From Prevotella sp. (GTDB taxonomy: Bacteria; Bacteroidota; Bacteroidia; Bacteroidales; Bacteroidaceae), in contig JAFZUS010000141.1 of assembly GCA_017618275.1 (NCBI GenBank), positions 1 to 48,045 of the forward strand: 48,045 bases of DNA, read 5' to 3'. The notes beneath the pieces are model-generated. The model made no database searches. It was not told the DNA's origin and worked only from the letters and a program-made list of their open reading frames with translations. The translations under genes and the position numbers were made by a program. This document shows positions 27,546-38,500 of the stretch, in pieces. The stretch's first letter is position 1. Each line of letters opens with the position of its first letter.

Positions 27546-28825
27546 TGAAATTTGAAGAGACTTATCTGAACGACAATATCCTTGATGCGCTCTATGACAT
27601 GCGCTTCGATGAAATGACACCTATCCAGGAACGGTGTATACCCGAAATCCTCGATGGATACGATGTTTTAGGTGTGGCACAGACTGGGACAGGCAAGACG
27701 GCCGCCTACCTGCTGCCCATCCTCTCTTTGCTCGACGACGGTGACTATCCCCGTGATGCCATCAACTGCATCATCATGTCGCCTACCCGTGAACTCGCCC
27801 AGCAGATCGACCAGGCCATGCAGGGCTTCGGCTATTATCTTGACGATGTCTCTTCTGTGGCTGTCTATGGTGGTAACGATGGGAACCGCTATGACCAAGA
27901 ACTGCGTGGCATGCGCTTAGGAGCCGACGTGCTCATTGCCACACCAGGTCGTTTGCTGAGTCATCTGAAGGTGGGCAACCTCGACTTGAGCCGCTGTTCC
28001 TTCTTCGTGCTTGACGAAGCCGACCGTATGCTCGACATGGGTTTCATCGATGATATCATGAAGATTGTGCAGCAACTGCCGAAGTCGTGCCAACGAGTGA
28101 TGTTTTCCGCCACCATGCCTCCGAAGATCCGTGAACTGGCCGTCACCCTGCTCCATGACCCCGTAGAAATCAAGATAGCCGTCTCGAAACCTGCTGAGAA
28201 GATACGCCAAAGCGCCTACGTCTGCTATGAGCCACAAAAACTCAAGATTATCAAGCACCTCTTCAAGGCAGGCGACCTGCAGCGCGTCATCATCTTCTCA
28301 GGCAAGAAGGAGAAAGTCAAGGAGGTGACCCGTCAACTGAAACAGATGCACATCAACTGCGACCAGATGCATAGTGATCTCAGCCAACAGGAGCGCGACG
28401 AGGTGATGTACCGTTTCAAGGCAGGAATGACCGATGTCTTGGTGGCTACCGACATTGTGGCTCGAGGCATCGATATCGACGATATCCGCATCGTCATCAA
28501 CTACGACGTTCCCCACGATGCCGAGGACTATGTCCACCGTATCGGACGTACGGCCCGTGCCGACCGTGACGGACAAGCGATTACCTTCATCAGCGACACG
28601 GATATCTACCGTTTCCAGCAGATAGAGCATTTCTTGGGTAAGGAAGTGGAGAAGACGCCCCTACCCAATGACTTGGGCGAGGCTCCTGTCTATACCAAGC
28701 GCGAAAAAAAGCGCAACAACACTCGCCGTCATGGTCGTTGGCACAGCAAGGGCAATGGCAGCAAGAACAATCAAAAACGGAAGAACACTCACAAGAAGCA
28801 TTCTTCCGATCAATCCGGGAAATAA
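27545..28825 (+). CDS. DEAD-box RNA helicase, RhlE-like
   Basis: 426 aa ATP-dependent RNA helicase. Conserved motifs in order: Q motif (MTPIQERCIPEILDG), I AQTGTGKT, Ia PTRELAQQI, Ib TPGRLL, II DEAD, III SAT, IV VIIFSGKKEK, V ATDIVARGID and VI HRIGRTAR. The C-terminal 50 residues are a very basic Lys/Asn-rich tail typical of RNA-binding extensions. It is the last gene of the lon operon and ends 5 bases from the convergent stop of the Gly-rich barrel gene. It probably serves in ribosome assembly or RNA decay, which is inference. Confidence 0.93.
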   Translation: MKFEETYLNDNILDALYDMRFDEMTPIQERCIPEILDGYDVLGVAQTGTGKTAAYLLPILSLLDDGDYPRDAINCIIMSPTRELAQQIDQAMQGFGYYLDDVSSVAVYGGNDGNRYDQELRGMRLGADVLIATPGRLLSHLKVGNLDLSRCSFFVLDEADRMLDMGFIDDIMKIVQQLPKSCQRVMFSATMPPKIRELAVTLLHDPVEIKIAVSKPAEKIRQSAYVCYEPQKLKIIKHLFKAGDLQRVIIFSGKKEKVKEVTRQLKQMHINCDQMHSDLSQQERDEVMYRFKAGMTDVLVATDIVARGIDIDDIRIVINYDVPHDAEDYVHRIGRTARADRDGQAITFISDTDIYRFQQIEHFLGKEVEKTPLPNDLGEAPVYTKREKKRNNTRRHGRWHSKGNGSKNNQKRKNTHKKHSSDQSGK

Positions 28826-28830
28826 GACTT

Positions 28831-31800
28831 TTACATCTGTCCGCCTCCGCCGAAGCCTCCGCCACCGAAGCCGCCTCCGCCTGGCATTCCTCCTCCGGGC
28901 ATGCCACCACCAGGGAATCCACCGCCAGGCATAGCGCCGCCTCTTCCGCCTCTTCCGCCAAATCCCTCAGGTCCTCTGCGCTGGTTGTTATTGCCGCCAA
29001 ACAGGTTCAGGCGATAACTCACATGAATCATGCCATAGGATGTGATGGCATTCACTTCGCGGTCTGTCCAGCCGTTGGCATTCACCGTACGAGTGAAGTT
29101 TGTCTGCTCATGCAGGATATCATACCATTGCAGCATCACGGTCAGTTTCTTACCTCGCAGGAAACTGTGTGAGAGTTGTGCATTCCAGATCATCTCATCG
29201 GTATTCAACGTCGCGTCGCTATAGCCTCGCTTACTGTACACGTGGAAGTCGGTGACCAGACTGGTACCCCATGGGAAGGTAATGTTCGTATTTCCGCCGT
29301 ACTGGAAGTTCCAAGTGGTTAGGTTGTTAGATGCCTGGAGTCTATTCTCCGTACGAGCCCAGGTAGTACGTCCGTTCAGCGAGAAACTGAGCCATTTGTT
29401 ACGGTAACTGAGCGATACAGACGGATTGACATTATAGGTATGTGTCACATTACGGTCAGGTGTGGCGGTGCGGTTCAGGTTCACATAGCCCACACGGTGG
29501 TTGTAACTACCACTGACAGAGCCACTGATGTCCCAGCGGTTCAGCGTGTCGAGTCCCATATTAAAGGTGATGCTGGCATTCGTCGACCAGTTGCCGTTGA
29601 TGTTCTCTGGTCTGCTGATGCGTCCGCCCGTCGTCTCGTTATAGGTCACTATGTTGCCTATCGAGTTTTTGGTAAACTGATAACTGCCGTTCATGCTGAA
29701 ACTCCAATGGCGCTGTGCCTTCGGCACCATGAATCCCAGACTGTCCTCCACCAGTTTCGTCTGGCGCTGTTTCTGGAAGTTCATGTTCAGGTTGCTCGTA
29801 AACGAAGGTTTCAGACCCGGATTACCCATCGAGATGTTCAGTGGGTTGGTGTCATCGTAAATATCGAGCAACTGTGTGATATTTGGCTGCTGGCTGTTTC
29901 CTCGGTACTGCACCTGCAGGTTGGTCTGTTGGTTGAAGCGGTAGCGCAGGTTCAGTGTCGGCGAGATATTGGTCACCGTCCTCGTGGTGTCGATGGGGAT
30001 GCCCAAGTACTGCTGTATGTAGTGCGACTTTTCCGGCTGTATCTGTACACCCACGTTCATGTTGTATTTCTCCCTTACCACGCGCAGTTGCAGGTCGATG
30101 TTATGGTTGTACTCCGTGCGCTCCGAGTAGCGGCTCAAGTCGTCGGAGAGGTAACTCTCGTATGGATTGTCGAGATAGCCGAACAGTCGGGTAAAATCAC
30201 GGTAGTCGCGCAGCACGTCCAGAAAGGCGTCGCTTGTCAGTTCTGGGAAGTCGTAGGTCGAGGGGTCGCTCTTCTGGTAACTGTAGTTATAGCGGTAGTT
30301 CACCTGCAGGAAGATACCCTGCTGCCCTACTCTTCCGCCTCGGCCACCGCCTCCGCCTCTGTTGCCGCCTCTACCACCACCGAAGTTACCGAATCCAAAA
30401 CGGTTGGTCTGTGTGGTGTCCTCCGGTTGTGGCTTTGGCTTGAAGATAAAGAGCGGCTCTGTATAACTGAATCCGATCTGATAGCCCCAGTTGTCTGATG
30501 GCGACAGGGTGTATCGGTTTGTCTGGTAGGTTGAGTCGTTGCCGAATCGGTCTGCCTGCTGGTACAGTATCACCCTCGACAGACTGGCGTTCTTATTGCT
30601 GCCGTCACGGTAGTTGAATCGACCATTGAGGGTCATGTTGCGTCCGTTTCTACCGAAGCGGCGGTACAACTGCAACTGCGAGTTGATGTTCTTATTGCTG
30701 CCATAACTCATCGACTTGTTCTCGCGACCGTTCACGATCAGGTTCAAATCGTCCATCGTCTGTCGGCTCTCTACGCTCAGGGGGTCAAGCACGTACTCGA
30801 AGGGATCGACGTTAAACGAGGCATTGGTCGATGCACTACGGCTGTCGTTGGTCGAGAAACTCATATCTGGGCGGAACGAGAGTGTGGTCACCGAGTCGAT
30901 GGTCCATTGCAGGTTCATGTTACCCGTCCAACTGTTATTGCGCGAGAAACTCTGGCTGACGCTGTTCGAGAAAGCACCACCTCGGGTGTTCACGAAATTT
31001 TCGGAGCCCGTACGGTTCCAATTGTCGGTATCGCCGTGCGTCCACGTTACGCGTCCGCTCAACTTCAGGTTCTTGTCGTTCTCATAACTCACATCGAGGG
31101 CGGCTGTCTTCGTCTCACGCTGACCTTGGTTGTTGCCTCGTCCTCGTCCACCACGTCCTGAGAAGTTTCGGTCGTTCACGTTGTTGGCATTAGCCATCAG
31201 CGTATAGCGCATCGCACCGAAGGGTTTCATCGCCGTCAGTCGTAGACCGTAGCGTTTGTCGGTACCGATGCCCAAGTCCGGGTTCATCTGCAGACCGTTG
31301 CGGGCGCTCCGTTTCGTCACGAACTCCAGCACGAAGTCGTCGTTGCCGTCGTCGATACCCGTCAGTCTCGACTGGTCGCTCTGCTCGTCGTAGGCCTTCA
31401 CCTTATCTATGACGTACGAGGGCAGGTTCTTCATCACAGCATCGTTGTTGCCTGTCATGAAGTCGCGTCCGTCCATCTTGAACTTCCTCACGTTCTTACC
31501 GTTGATACTTATCTGGCCGTCGTCGTCAATCTTTGCACCAGGCAATGCCTCCACCAGCGCCTCGATCACCGATCCCTCAGGCACTCGGAATGCGTCTGCA
31601 TTATATATTAAGGTGTCATCCTTCACGATCATCTTCGGTATGTTGGCTGTCACTACTGCCTCGTTCAACTGTATGGCATCAGCCTCCATCGTGATGTCGC
31701 CCAGTCGCAGTTGCTGTCCCCTGGCCTTGGTGATGTTCTGCTTCTGCTCCTTGTAACCCAGGAAACTGAACTTCAGCAGATACTGGCCAGCACTCACGCC

Positions 31801-32034
31801 GGTGATGTTGAAGCGACCCTCTTCGTCGGTATACGAGCCCTTCACGAAGGTCGTGTCCTGTTTGCCGTTCTGCGCGCGTCCCAGTCGGTAGAGTTGCAGG
31901 GTGGCACGCACCATCGCCTCCTTGGTCTCGTTGTCAATCACACGTCCGGAGACGTTATCCTGTTGTGCAAAAGAAGTCATCACACTCAGGCAGAGCATGA
32001 TGATAAGTGAGTTTAGTCTGTGAGATAAGTCCAT
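28831..32034 (-). CDS. Outer-membrane beta-barrel protein with glycine-rich tail
   Basis: 1067 aa. A signal peptide ends near SFAQQ. A carboxypeptidase-regulatory-like domain (about 27-115, VSGRVIDNETKEAMVRATLQ) is followed by a plug-like region (LNEAVVTANIPKMIVKDDTL). A large TonB-receptor-like or OMP_b-brl_3 barrel rich in alternating aromatic strands takes up the rest. A glycine/arginine-rich stretch lies in the barrel (about 555-575). The last 45 residues are Gly/Met/Pro-rich repeats (PGGGMPGGGMPGGG and so on) instead of the usual aromatic-ending final strand. No SusD partner gene is adjacent. The divergent neighbour encodes a small protein with similar Gly-rich stretches. The substrate is unknown. 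Confidence 0.85.
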   Translation of the reverse strand: MDLSHRLNSLIIMLCLSVMTSFAQQDNVSGRVIDNETKEAMVRATLQLYRLGRAQNGKQDTTFVKGSYTDEEGRFNITGVSAGQYLLKFSFLGYKEQKQNITKARGQQLRLGDITMEADAIQLNEAVVTANIPKMIVKDDTLIYNADAFRVPEGSVIEALVEALPGAKIDDDGQISINGKNVRKFKMDGRDFMTGNNDAVMKNLPSYVIDKVKAYDEQSDQSRLTGIDDGNDDFVLEFVTKRSARNGLQMNPDLGIGTDKRYGLRLTAMKPFGAMRYTLMANANNVNDRNFSGRGGRGRGNNQGQRETKTAALDVSYENDKNLKLSGRVTWTHGDTDNWNRTGSENFVNTRGGAFSNSVSQSFSRNNSWTGNMNLQWTIDSVTTLSFRPDMSFSTNDSRSASTNASFNVDPFEYVLDPLSVESRQTMDDLNLIVNGRENKSMSYGSNKNINSQLQLYRRFGRNGRNMTLNGRFNYRDGSNKNASLSRVILYQQADRFGNDSTYQTNRYTLSPSDNWGYQIGFSYTEPLFIFKPKPQPEDTTQTNRFGFGNFGGGRGGNRGGGGGRGGRVGQQGIFLQVNYRYNYSYQKSDPSTYDFPELTSDAFLDVLRDYRDFTRLFGYLDNPYESYLSDDLSRYSERTEYNHNIDLQLRVVREKYNMNVGVQIQPEKSHYIQQYLGIPIDTTRTVTNISPTLNLRYRFNQQTNLQVQYRGNSQQPNITQLLDIYDDTNPLNISMGNPGLKPSFTSNLNMNFQKQRQTKLVEDSLGFMVPKAQRHWSFSMNGSYQFTKNSIGNIVTYNETTGGRISRPENINGNWSTNASITFNMGLDTLNRWDISGSVSGSYNHRVGYVNLNRTATPDRNVTHTYNVNPSVSLSYRNKWLSFSLNGRTTWARTENRLQASNNLTTWNFQYGGNTNITFPWGTSLVTDFHVYSKRGYSDATLNTDEMIWNAQLSHSFLRGKKLTVMLQWYDILHEQTNFTRTVNANGWTDREVNAITSYGMIHVSYRLNLFGGNNNQRRGPEGFGGRGGRGGAMPGGGFPGGGMPGGGMPGGGGFGGGGFGGGGQM

Positions 32035-32111
32035 TAATCTTAATCTATAATTTGGGGCCGTTAATCTAAGTTTCTGTCTATTTGACCTTTTTCCATCCGG
32101 AAAGTTTAAAA

Positions 32112-32124
32112 TTGTCTAAGACAA
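32112..32124. promoter_or_regulatory. Palindrome in the divergent intergenic region
   Basis: TTGTCTAAGACAA is a 13-base perfect dyad with a single central base. It sits in the 209-base gap between two divergent Gly-rich protein genes. It could be an operator. No consensus -7 box is clear in this gap, so these genes may use another sigma factor. Nothing else is evident here. Confidence 0.3.
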
Positions 32125-32243
32125 ATACGCTTTTATAACATTTTTTTTCATTACCCGATTAAACCCTTTCCCCTTTTAGAGGTCTATAAAGCAGATGCAG
32201 ATTTAATTCACAATCAAGTATAACATTTAAAACCAAAAGAAAA

Positions 32244-32735
32244 ATGAAAAAGTTTTTGTTAACAATGGCAGCAGCCTTCATCATGAGCGCTACAGCCTTC
32301 GCACAGGGTGGTTTCGGTGGTGGTCAGTTCGACCCCGAGCAGATGATTAAGATGCGTACAGACCGCACCGTAGAGCAGTACAAACTGAATGCCGACCAGG
32401 CCAAGCAGTTGCTCGAACTCAACACGAAGTACAACGACCGTCTGATGGGTGGTTTCGGACGCATGGGCGGTGGTCGTCGTGGCGGTGGCATGGGCCAGGG
32501 TGGCGGTTTCGGTCAGGGTGGCCAGATGCCTGAACTTACTGAGGAGCAGCGCGCCCAGATGGAAGAGGCCCGCAAGAAGCGCGAGGAGGCTCAGAAGGAG
32601 TACGATGCCGAGTTGGAGAAGATCATGACTCCCGAGCAGTTCAAGCAGTACCAGGAGGATCAGAAGAATCGTCGTCAGCGTGGCGGTGGTGGTTTCGGTG
32701 GTGGTCAGCGTGGACCCCGTCCTCAGAACATGTAA
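32244..32735 (+). CDS. Small exported Spy/CpxP-like protein with Gly-rich segments
   Basis: 163 aa. The signal peptide is MKKFLLTMAAAFIMSATAFA. The mature protein begins with GGFGGG, has helical segments with the LTxxQ-like motif LTEEQRAQMEEARKKREEAQ and MTPEQFKQY as in Spy/CpxP periplasmic chaperones, and contains a Gly/Arg-rich insertion (about residues 70-95) and a Gly-rich C-terminus. A chaperone or metal-responsive role is inference. It is transcribed divergently from the barrel gene that has similar Gly-rich runs. A strong terminator follows. Confidence 0.75.
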   Translation: MKKFLLTMAAAFIMSATAFAQGGFGGGQFDPEQMIKMRTDRTVEQYKLNADQAKQLLELNTKYNDRLMGGFGRMGGGRRGGGMGQGGGFGQGGQMPELTEEQRAQMEEARKKREEAQKEYDAELEKIMTPEQFKQYQEDQKNRRQRGGGGFGGGQRGPRPQNM

Positions 32736-32761
32736 TTCCAATATCCCCCTTATATCTACAG

Positions 32762-32794
32762 TCAGCCGAGAGCATCCCGCCCTCGGCTGATTTT
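32762..32794 (+). terminator. Intrinsic terminator of the Spy-like gene
   Basis: Perfect 9-bp stem TCAGCCGAG (32762-32770) and CTCGGCTGA (32782-32790) followed by TTTTATTT. It reaches the stop codon of the convergent CotH gene. Confidence 0.85.
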
Positions 32795-35543
32795 ATTTGA
32801 CGACCACTTTCCGACCAGCGTTGATGTAAACGCCACTCCGTTGCGGACGACCATTCAACCGCCTGCCGTCAATCGTATACCAAACGTCGGATTGATTATC
32901 GGAAACCATGATCGTATGGATGCCTGAGGTCTCGAACAATGCATTCACGGTGAGCGACTTACAAGAAGGCATCATGAAAGCGTACTGTTCACCATCGACC
33001 ATACTCTCCTTCTGCGAGCCGTCATCGTTCATCTGGACAACCCTCCATCCTTTCACCAGTTGCTCACCGCCTTCCGCACGTAGTGTCACCTCACTACCAG
33101 AGAAGAACCTACCGTCGAAGACTGGCTGACTCAGGGGGATATCGTTCATACTGATAGTCACGCCAGCCAGTTTCTCGGATGGCATATCCTTATTCACCGT
33201 CAACAGCGTGGGAGTACCACAATGGTAGAAATCAGCCAACTGCTGATAGAAATAATCCGTACGCTCTGCCACCCATCGCCGTGCTTTCTTCAACTCTTCG
33301 TCGTAGTTGATCCAGCCATTGACAGCCTTCTTGTGGTAGGGAAACTCCTGCCTGATCATCTCCGCCATCGGATCCCAGACGGCCCTCGTGCCACGCTCAT
33401 TCAGGAAGTCGCCCATATAGACGGCTGCACGGTCGAGGAAAATCTTTCGGAAATCAGCGTCCTCCATCAAGTGGCGGAACAGCATCGTCTCGTTCTCACC
33501 TGTGGCCCAGTTGTTGGAACCGTCATGGAAGTTATGGTCATTGAGCCAGGTAATTGTATTGTAGTTTGAGGGATGCCCATAGAGTCCCAGTCCGAAGTCT
33601 GTATCTTTGGCCACTAAGCGCCAACGACCTCCTTCAGCACGTGGTCGCCAAAAGACGATGTTGTTGCCCGGGAAATCACGGTTGCTATAGTAGAGGTTCA
33701 TCAGCATCAGGTTGGCAAACTCCGTGCAGTCCATCCATTGCTCATACTCTGCGAGCGTATGTCCCTTTTCCTGATAGAAAGCCTTGAAACGGTTGAAGTT
33801 CTCCCAGTCGCCTTCCTTCAAGTACCACCAGTTCTCAATCATATCAATGTCTTCCAACTGGTTGTAATGGGTGAAGATATTGTCCTCGTTAGAGCGTTCA
33901 CGGATGTTGAGTATACCTTGATACACACCATTCTCATAGACAATAGCCGGGCGCCAGGCTTGCCAGTCCAGGTCTGCATGCTGCCCCATCGTACGCTGGA
34001 TGACAGCATCGCGCATCAGGAGATAGTCATAGTCATTACCTGCATTACGCAGTATCAGCGACTTGAATTCCGTATCACCTGGACGCTGGTCAGGGAAGAA
34101 CTCGTATGACAGGCGCTTCTCACCAAACCGTTTATGGGCATAGATAATCAGCGACTTCAACTTGGCACCTCTTGAGGCAGCACCTTGTACGCGAGTCTCG
34201 CCCAACTGGTTGAGTTTGCTGTCGCTGTCAGGTGTCTCAAAGTACTCGATGTTGACAGGACGCCGCCAATTCACACGCTTATCTGATGTATTGTTCGCAA
34301 TAATACCTATCTCCTCATCGTCCCAGTAGCGTTGGTCGGTTACCAGCGAGATGACAGGCAGCGTCATGTCACGTCCAAGGATGATGTACGACTGCGTAGT
34401 ACTGCGCCCCGACAGGTATCCGTCGTGGAAGGCCTTAGCCTTTACCGTCGTCGTCTTATCAATGGTAATGGGTTCTGTATAGACAGGACTGCTTACCGTT
34501 GGTTCGCTGCCGTCAAGGGTATAGCGCACGATGGTACCCTCAGGTGAGCCAGACGGTGGCGACAGTTGTAGTCGTAATGTAGCAGCACTGGTCAGCACCC
34601 TACCTTTCTCGCTGAAAACCGGTTCGCCCAACAGACTCTTTTTCTCGCATATCGTGCCACAGTTGGCCGCTCCTGGGGTGGGCTCATATTGATAGCCCCA
34701 CGTCAGGTCTGTCTCACTCTTGTAGCCAAGAGAGATGTTGGGAGCCGGCTGCTTCTCGATGTTCTCCCGCTTATCGTCCACTTCGCCTTTGAAAAACAGA
34801 TACACCGAACCGCCCTTGCCGGATTCCAGTTTATAATCGGTATGCAGTTTCTTGCCCACCTTATCGCAATAGACGACGATAAACTGCCCGGCCTCCAAGA
34901 TCTGGGCGGGCAGGTGCCAGGCTGTGTTGACATCGTCCGTCAGTCCCAGTTTGTAATGCCTCAAGTTGACGGGTGTCGGCCCGCTGTTATACAGTTCCAC
35001 CCACGAGTCGGGAAAATCGTTCAGATCGTCCATCACACAGTCTATATTCGACTGCATCAGTTCGTTGATGCGCAACTGGCCTTTCTGTTCGCCATTATCC
35101 TGCGCAGGCTCCTTGACCAGATAGATGCGTGTGATGACGATTGTTGCCGTCTGATTCGTCTGCAGGGCGACCTGCCTCACATGCTGCCGTTTGTTCTCCG
35201 ACAACTCGACATAGGCTTTCGTTGTGCCGGCCTCCATGTAATGGTGGTCGTTATCTACGCCGTCAGGATATAAGACGAGGGGCTGTACGACACAAGGAGA
35301 AGGCTCCGCCAGTTCGAATACCAACTGGCTGTATTCCGACCAGTCCTCGTCACCTATCCATGCTGCCAGACCGCCCCACTCCTGTCCGTTGAAAGTGATA
35401 CTGCCGTCAGCATGACGGATAAGACTTTCCGACCCGCCCCAGCAATATGTAAACCTCGACGAGATGTCGACAGTCTCCTCCGCCTGGGCCGAGAGGCCAA
35501 AGACAGTCATGAGGAGGAATGCCAGCAAATATTTGGTAGTCAT
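32793..35543 (-). CDS. Secreted CotH-kinase/lamin-tail protein
   Basis: 916 aa exoprotein. A signal peptide (residues 1-21) is followed by a beta-sandwich-like region. A lamin-tail domain comes next (about 155-296, LRINELMQSN, WVELYNSG, YEPTPGAANCG). A chitobiase/hexosaminidase C-terminal type domain follows (about 305-388, IVRYTLDGSEPT). A CotH kinase-like domain (about 395-790) has the metal-binding DTDFGLG at 647-653 and NIRERSNEDNIF. The last 35 residues (VWYTIDGRRLNG, SGVYINAGRKVVVK) resemble the short secretion tails of Prevotella exoproteins, possibly type IX. CotH proteins can phosphorylate proteins or polysaccharides. The target here is unknown. Confidence 0.85.
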   Translation of the reverse strand: MTTKYLLAFLLMTVFGLSAQAEETVDISSRFTYCWGGSESLIRHADGSITFNGQEWGGLAAWIGDEDWSEYSQLVFELAEPSPCVVQPLVLYPDGVDNDHHYMEAGTTKAYVELSENKRQHVRQVALQTNQTATIVITRIYLVKEPAQDNGEQKGQLRINELMQSNIDCVMDDLNDFPDSWVELYNSGPTPVNLRHYKLGLTDDVNTAWHLPAQILEAGQFIVVYCDKVGKKLHTDYKLESGKGGSVYLFFKGEVDDKRENIEKQPAPNISLGYKSETDLTWGYQYEPTPGAANCGTICEKKSLLGEPVFSEKGRVLTSAATLRLQLSPPSGSPEGTIVRYTLDGSEPTVSSPVYTEPITIDKTTTVKAKAFHDGYLSGRSTTQSYIILGRDMTLPVISLVTDQRYWDDEEIGIIANNTSDKRVNWRRPVNIEYFETPDSDSKLNQLGETRVQGAASRGAKLKSLIIYAHKRFGEKRLSYEFFPDQRPGDTEFKSLILRNAGNDYDYLLMRDAVIQRTMGQHADLDWQAWRPAIVYENGVYQGILNIRERSNEDNIFTHYNQLEDIDMIENWWYLKEGDWENFNRFKAFYQEKGHTLAEYEQWMDCTEFANLMLMNLYYSNRDFPGNNIVFWRPRAEGGRWRLVAKDTDFGLGLYGHPSNYNTITWLNDHNFHDGSNNWATGENETMLFRHLMEDADFRKIFLDRAAVYMGDFLNERGTRAVWDPMAEMIRQEFPYHKKAVNGWINYDEELKKARRWVAERTDYFYQQLADFYHCGTPTLLTVNKDMPSEKLAGVTISMNDIPLSQPVFDGRFFSGSEVTLRAEGGEQLVKGWRVVQMNDDGSQKESMVDGEQYAFMMPSCKSLTVNALFETSGIHTIMVSDNQSDVWYTIDGRRLNGRPQRSGVYINAGRKVVVK

Positions 35544-35567
35544 ATCGAGGTTTTATTTCTTTCGCTG

Positions 35568-35575
35568 CAAAGATA
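35568..35575 (-). promoter_or_regulatory. -7 box for the CotH gene
   Basis: TATCTTTG on the minus strand about 25 bases before the start codon and just past the end of the upstream TldD-like gene. This suggests separate transcription. The -33 box is weak. Confidence 0.5.
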
Positions 35576-35585
35576 CGAACAGCCC

Positions 35586-38500
35586 TTACTTTCTTTCCGC
35601 AGGATTCTGCAACTGGAAGCCCTCCTGACGATCAGGTCTCTGGAATGAATACTCAATACTCTCCACGATGATAGAACGAGGTACGATGTAACTGATCACC
35701 GTATTATAGTCGTAATGCGAATGATTGCTGACAAACTCTTCCTTGGACGCTGCCGTCACATGCATGAAGTCACTACGGGAAGGATTAGGAATCTCATTAA
35801 CCCTTACAATCTCCTCTTCGCCGGTATTCACATCTACACGAACCAGATACTTCCAGCAATCCTTCGGTGCTTTTACGATATACGCATGATCAAGACCTGC
35901 CTTCTTAGCCTCCTTGAGGAAGATACTCTTCATGGATGCCTGAGGAACGCACTTGTCTATGCCAACATGAATGATGCCTGGAGTACACTTTGATACCGGA
36001 GAACAGAACTGGAAACGCTCATTACCAGTAGATTCCATAGCACCGATAGCAGGATGACGCCCCGTGAGGAGGGTCTTCAGAAGACCATTTTCGATGATTG
36101 GGAGCGACTTCTTTGGAGCCACGCCGTCAACATCGACCTTATAGTTTGCCAGAAGCGTCTGTCCCTTGTACTCAGGAGTATCAGCCCACTGGGAAATACT
36201 CATCTTGGTATCAATAATACGCTTGCCAAGCATCATGCTGCTGACGGCACTACCCTTTTGCATATCACGAGAGGCGATGCAACTTGTCTGAACAACCTGA
36301 TGCGAGATAGCCTCGACAACAGACTCATCCTCAATCATGATCGGACCTACATAGAACTCCTTCACCACAGGAGCATCGGCCTTTTTCATGAGAAGTTCAC
36401 AGAAATCCCTTGTACGCTGCCTCAGTTCATCAAGCGAAGGCAACTCATCAATACGCCTTGCATACACCTCGAACTGGTCATGCAGCGATGAACCGTCACA
36501 GGTCGTGATGCTTCCATTGATGTTAAGTTTTATCTCAGGACGCGCAAAACGCAGTTTCTGTCCTTCGGAAGTAATGCGGTAGATATCCTTTGTCTCCACA
36601 TTAAAGTGTACATCAGAATCGAATATACGAGGATAATCAGCAAAGATAGCAGACAACTCAGCAGCATACCTGATCATCAGCGCAGTATCAATAGGAGTCA
36701 CGGAACTCTCCTCTATGTATTCACTTGCAGGCAGTTCAAGCATCTCTGGAATCTGGAGATCCTCCTCTGGCAGAGGATTCATCTTTCGCTTACTGATCTT
36801 ACCTCCCATGTTGTTGAGAGCCATCTTGTAACTACGGTCGCTAATAATCCAGAACCCACGGCGTATCATGTCATAGTCAGTCTCGTTCGGGAAGCGGAAG
36901 TTCATATCAATATTATCCGCAGCCATCATACTTGTCGTCATCTTGTCGCCAAGTGCCAAAGTGATATAGCCATGATTCTGACTCTTATAATTATTTACGC
37001 GATACACGCCACCGAGTGAAGCCGACACATTGGTAATGTTACCATGAATAAACCTGTAGTCAACGAAGTATGGAAGAGGAAGGTTGTCGAACTGCAGACT
37101 ATCCTTCGTGCGCTTCATCTCATCCTCCATAGCCTTGAAGATAATCTCACCCGTATCCTTACCAGCCTCCCTACCGTATGTCTTGGTATATTCAGGAAGT
37201 TTCAGGGCTGGTGCCACCATCTTCTGATCATTACTGCGCTGTGTCTCTACCTTGGAAACATATATATAAGGTGAGGTGGCAGATACAGGAACCCAGCCAG
37301 ACTCCGCACCACAGGAACCTGTAAACGTAGATGGGGTATCACCGGCAGCCGTGATGTTAGAGAACATCGCCAAAGGTGTACCAATAAGATTCACTCCACG
37401 CACAAGTTCGTCCTTGCGACCATCCACATAAATCCTGAACACCTCCACAGGAGTCACGTTGAAGGCATTAATACGATCAGTAAAAGTAAAGCCGCTCGTC
37501 ACCGTACGGAAGAAATAGCCATACTCCTTGCCTTGATTCTTTGCCTCCTTGATAAGCATCTCACGAAGTTGAGCCTCGGTATAGGGCTGGTTGGTCTCAA
37601 CAACCAGATTAGACTGTCGTGACACAGGATCATTGCCACCATTAGCCCTTCCATGACCATTGCTGACCGGGAATCCGTCAATAGGAATGCGACACGTAAG
37701 GAAATCCTTCAGCACGCCATTCTCAACATTCTGCACCCGACGAGCCTTAACACCCTCGTCATCATATTTATACGAGCCGTTGAGAGCCTGCTTGCCATAG
37801 TAATTCTGCGTAGGGTCGCAATACACGCTGAAAGAAGCAGGCAGAACCTTCTCGCCTACCATGTGCTTAAAGGTCTCACCACCCTTCTTCATGCGATGAC
37901 TCTCAAGACGATGACCGAAGATCTCATGGAAGAACACACCACTTGCAGAACCTGAAAGAATGGCAGGACCGGCATAAGGATCGGCAAGAGGAGCATCACG
38001 AAGCGCAAGCAGGCGATTCACGATATCATGCGCCTTGGCTACAAGTACCTCCTCGGAAGGAAGTTCTGCCTCACTGAAACCAAAGAAGTCCTCATACAGA
38101 GGGCATTGCATACCATCGGTTGCAAGAATCATGGCTGCAAGCATGATACGGACACTACGGCGGTTCTGTACCACCGACGTACCATCTGAGTTTACAATAT
38201 ACGTCCTGATTGTCCCAAACTCTATATTTGCATAACCATCTTCGAGCATACGGCACTCCTTGAACACGCTGCTCACCTTGTTGAGTTTGTTCTTCCATGC
38301 CAAGGTATCTACCACCCAAGGAGAGAGGGCAGCCTCATAGTATGACTCCACAGGAGCATCCGAGAAGCAAGGAGCCTTATCCTCAAACTCAGCATCCGTC
38401 CTCGACTTAGCCACCGCTTCCTCATAGCGTTTCACCGCCGTGCGGTATCTATTCATAGAAGCATACCATATCTCATCACGATACTGACGCAACGGTCCTC

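Noticed and set aside
29440-30498. 352-codon plus-strand frame opposite the Gly-rich barrel gene
   Set aside because: Antisense shadow caused by repetitive barrel codons; no start signal or domain.
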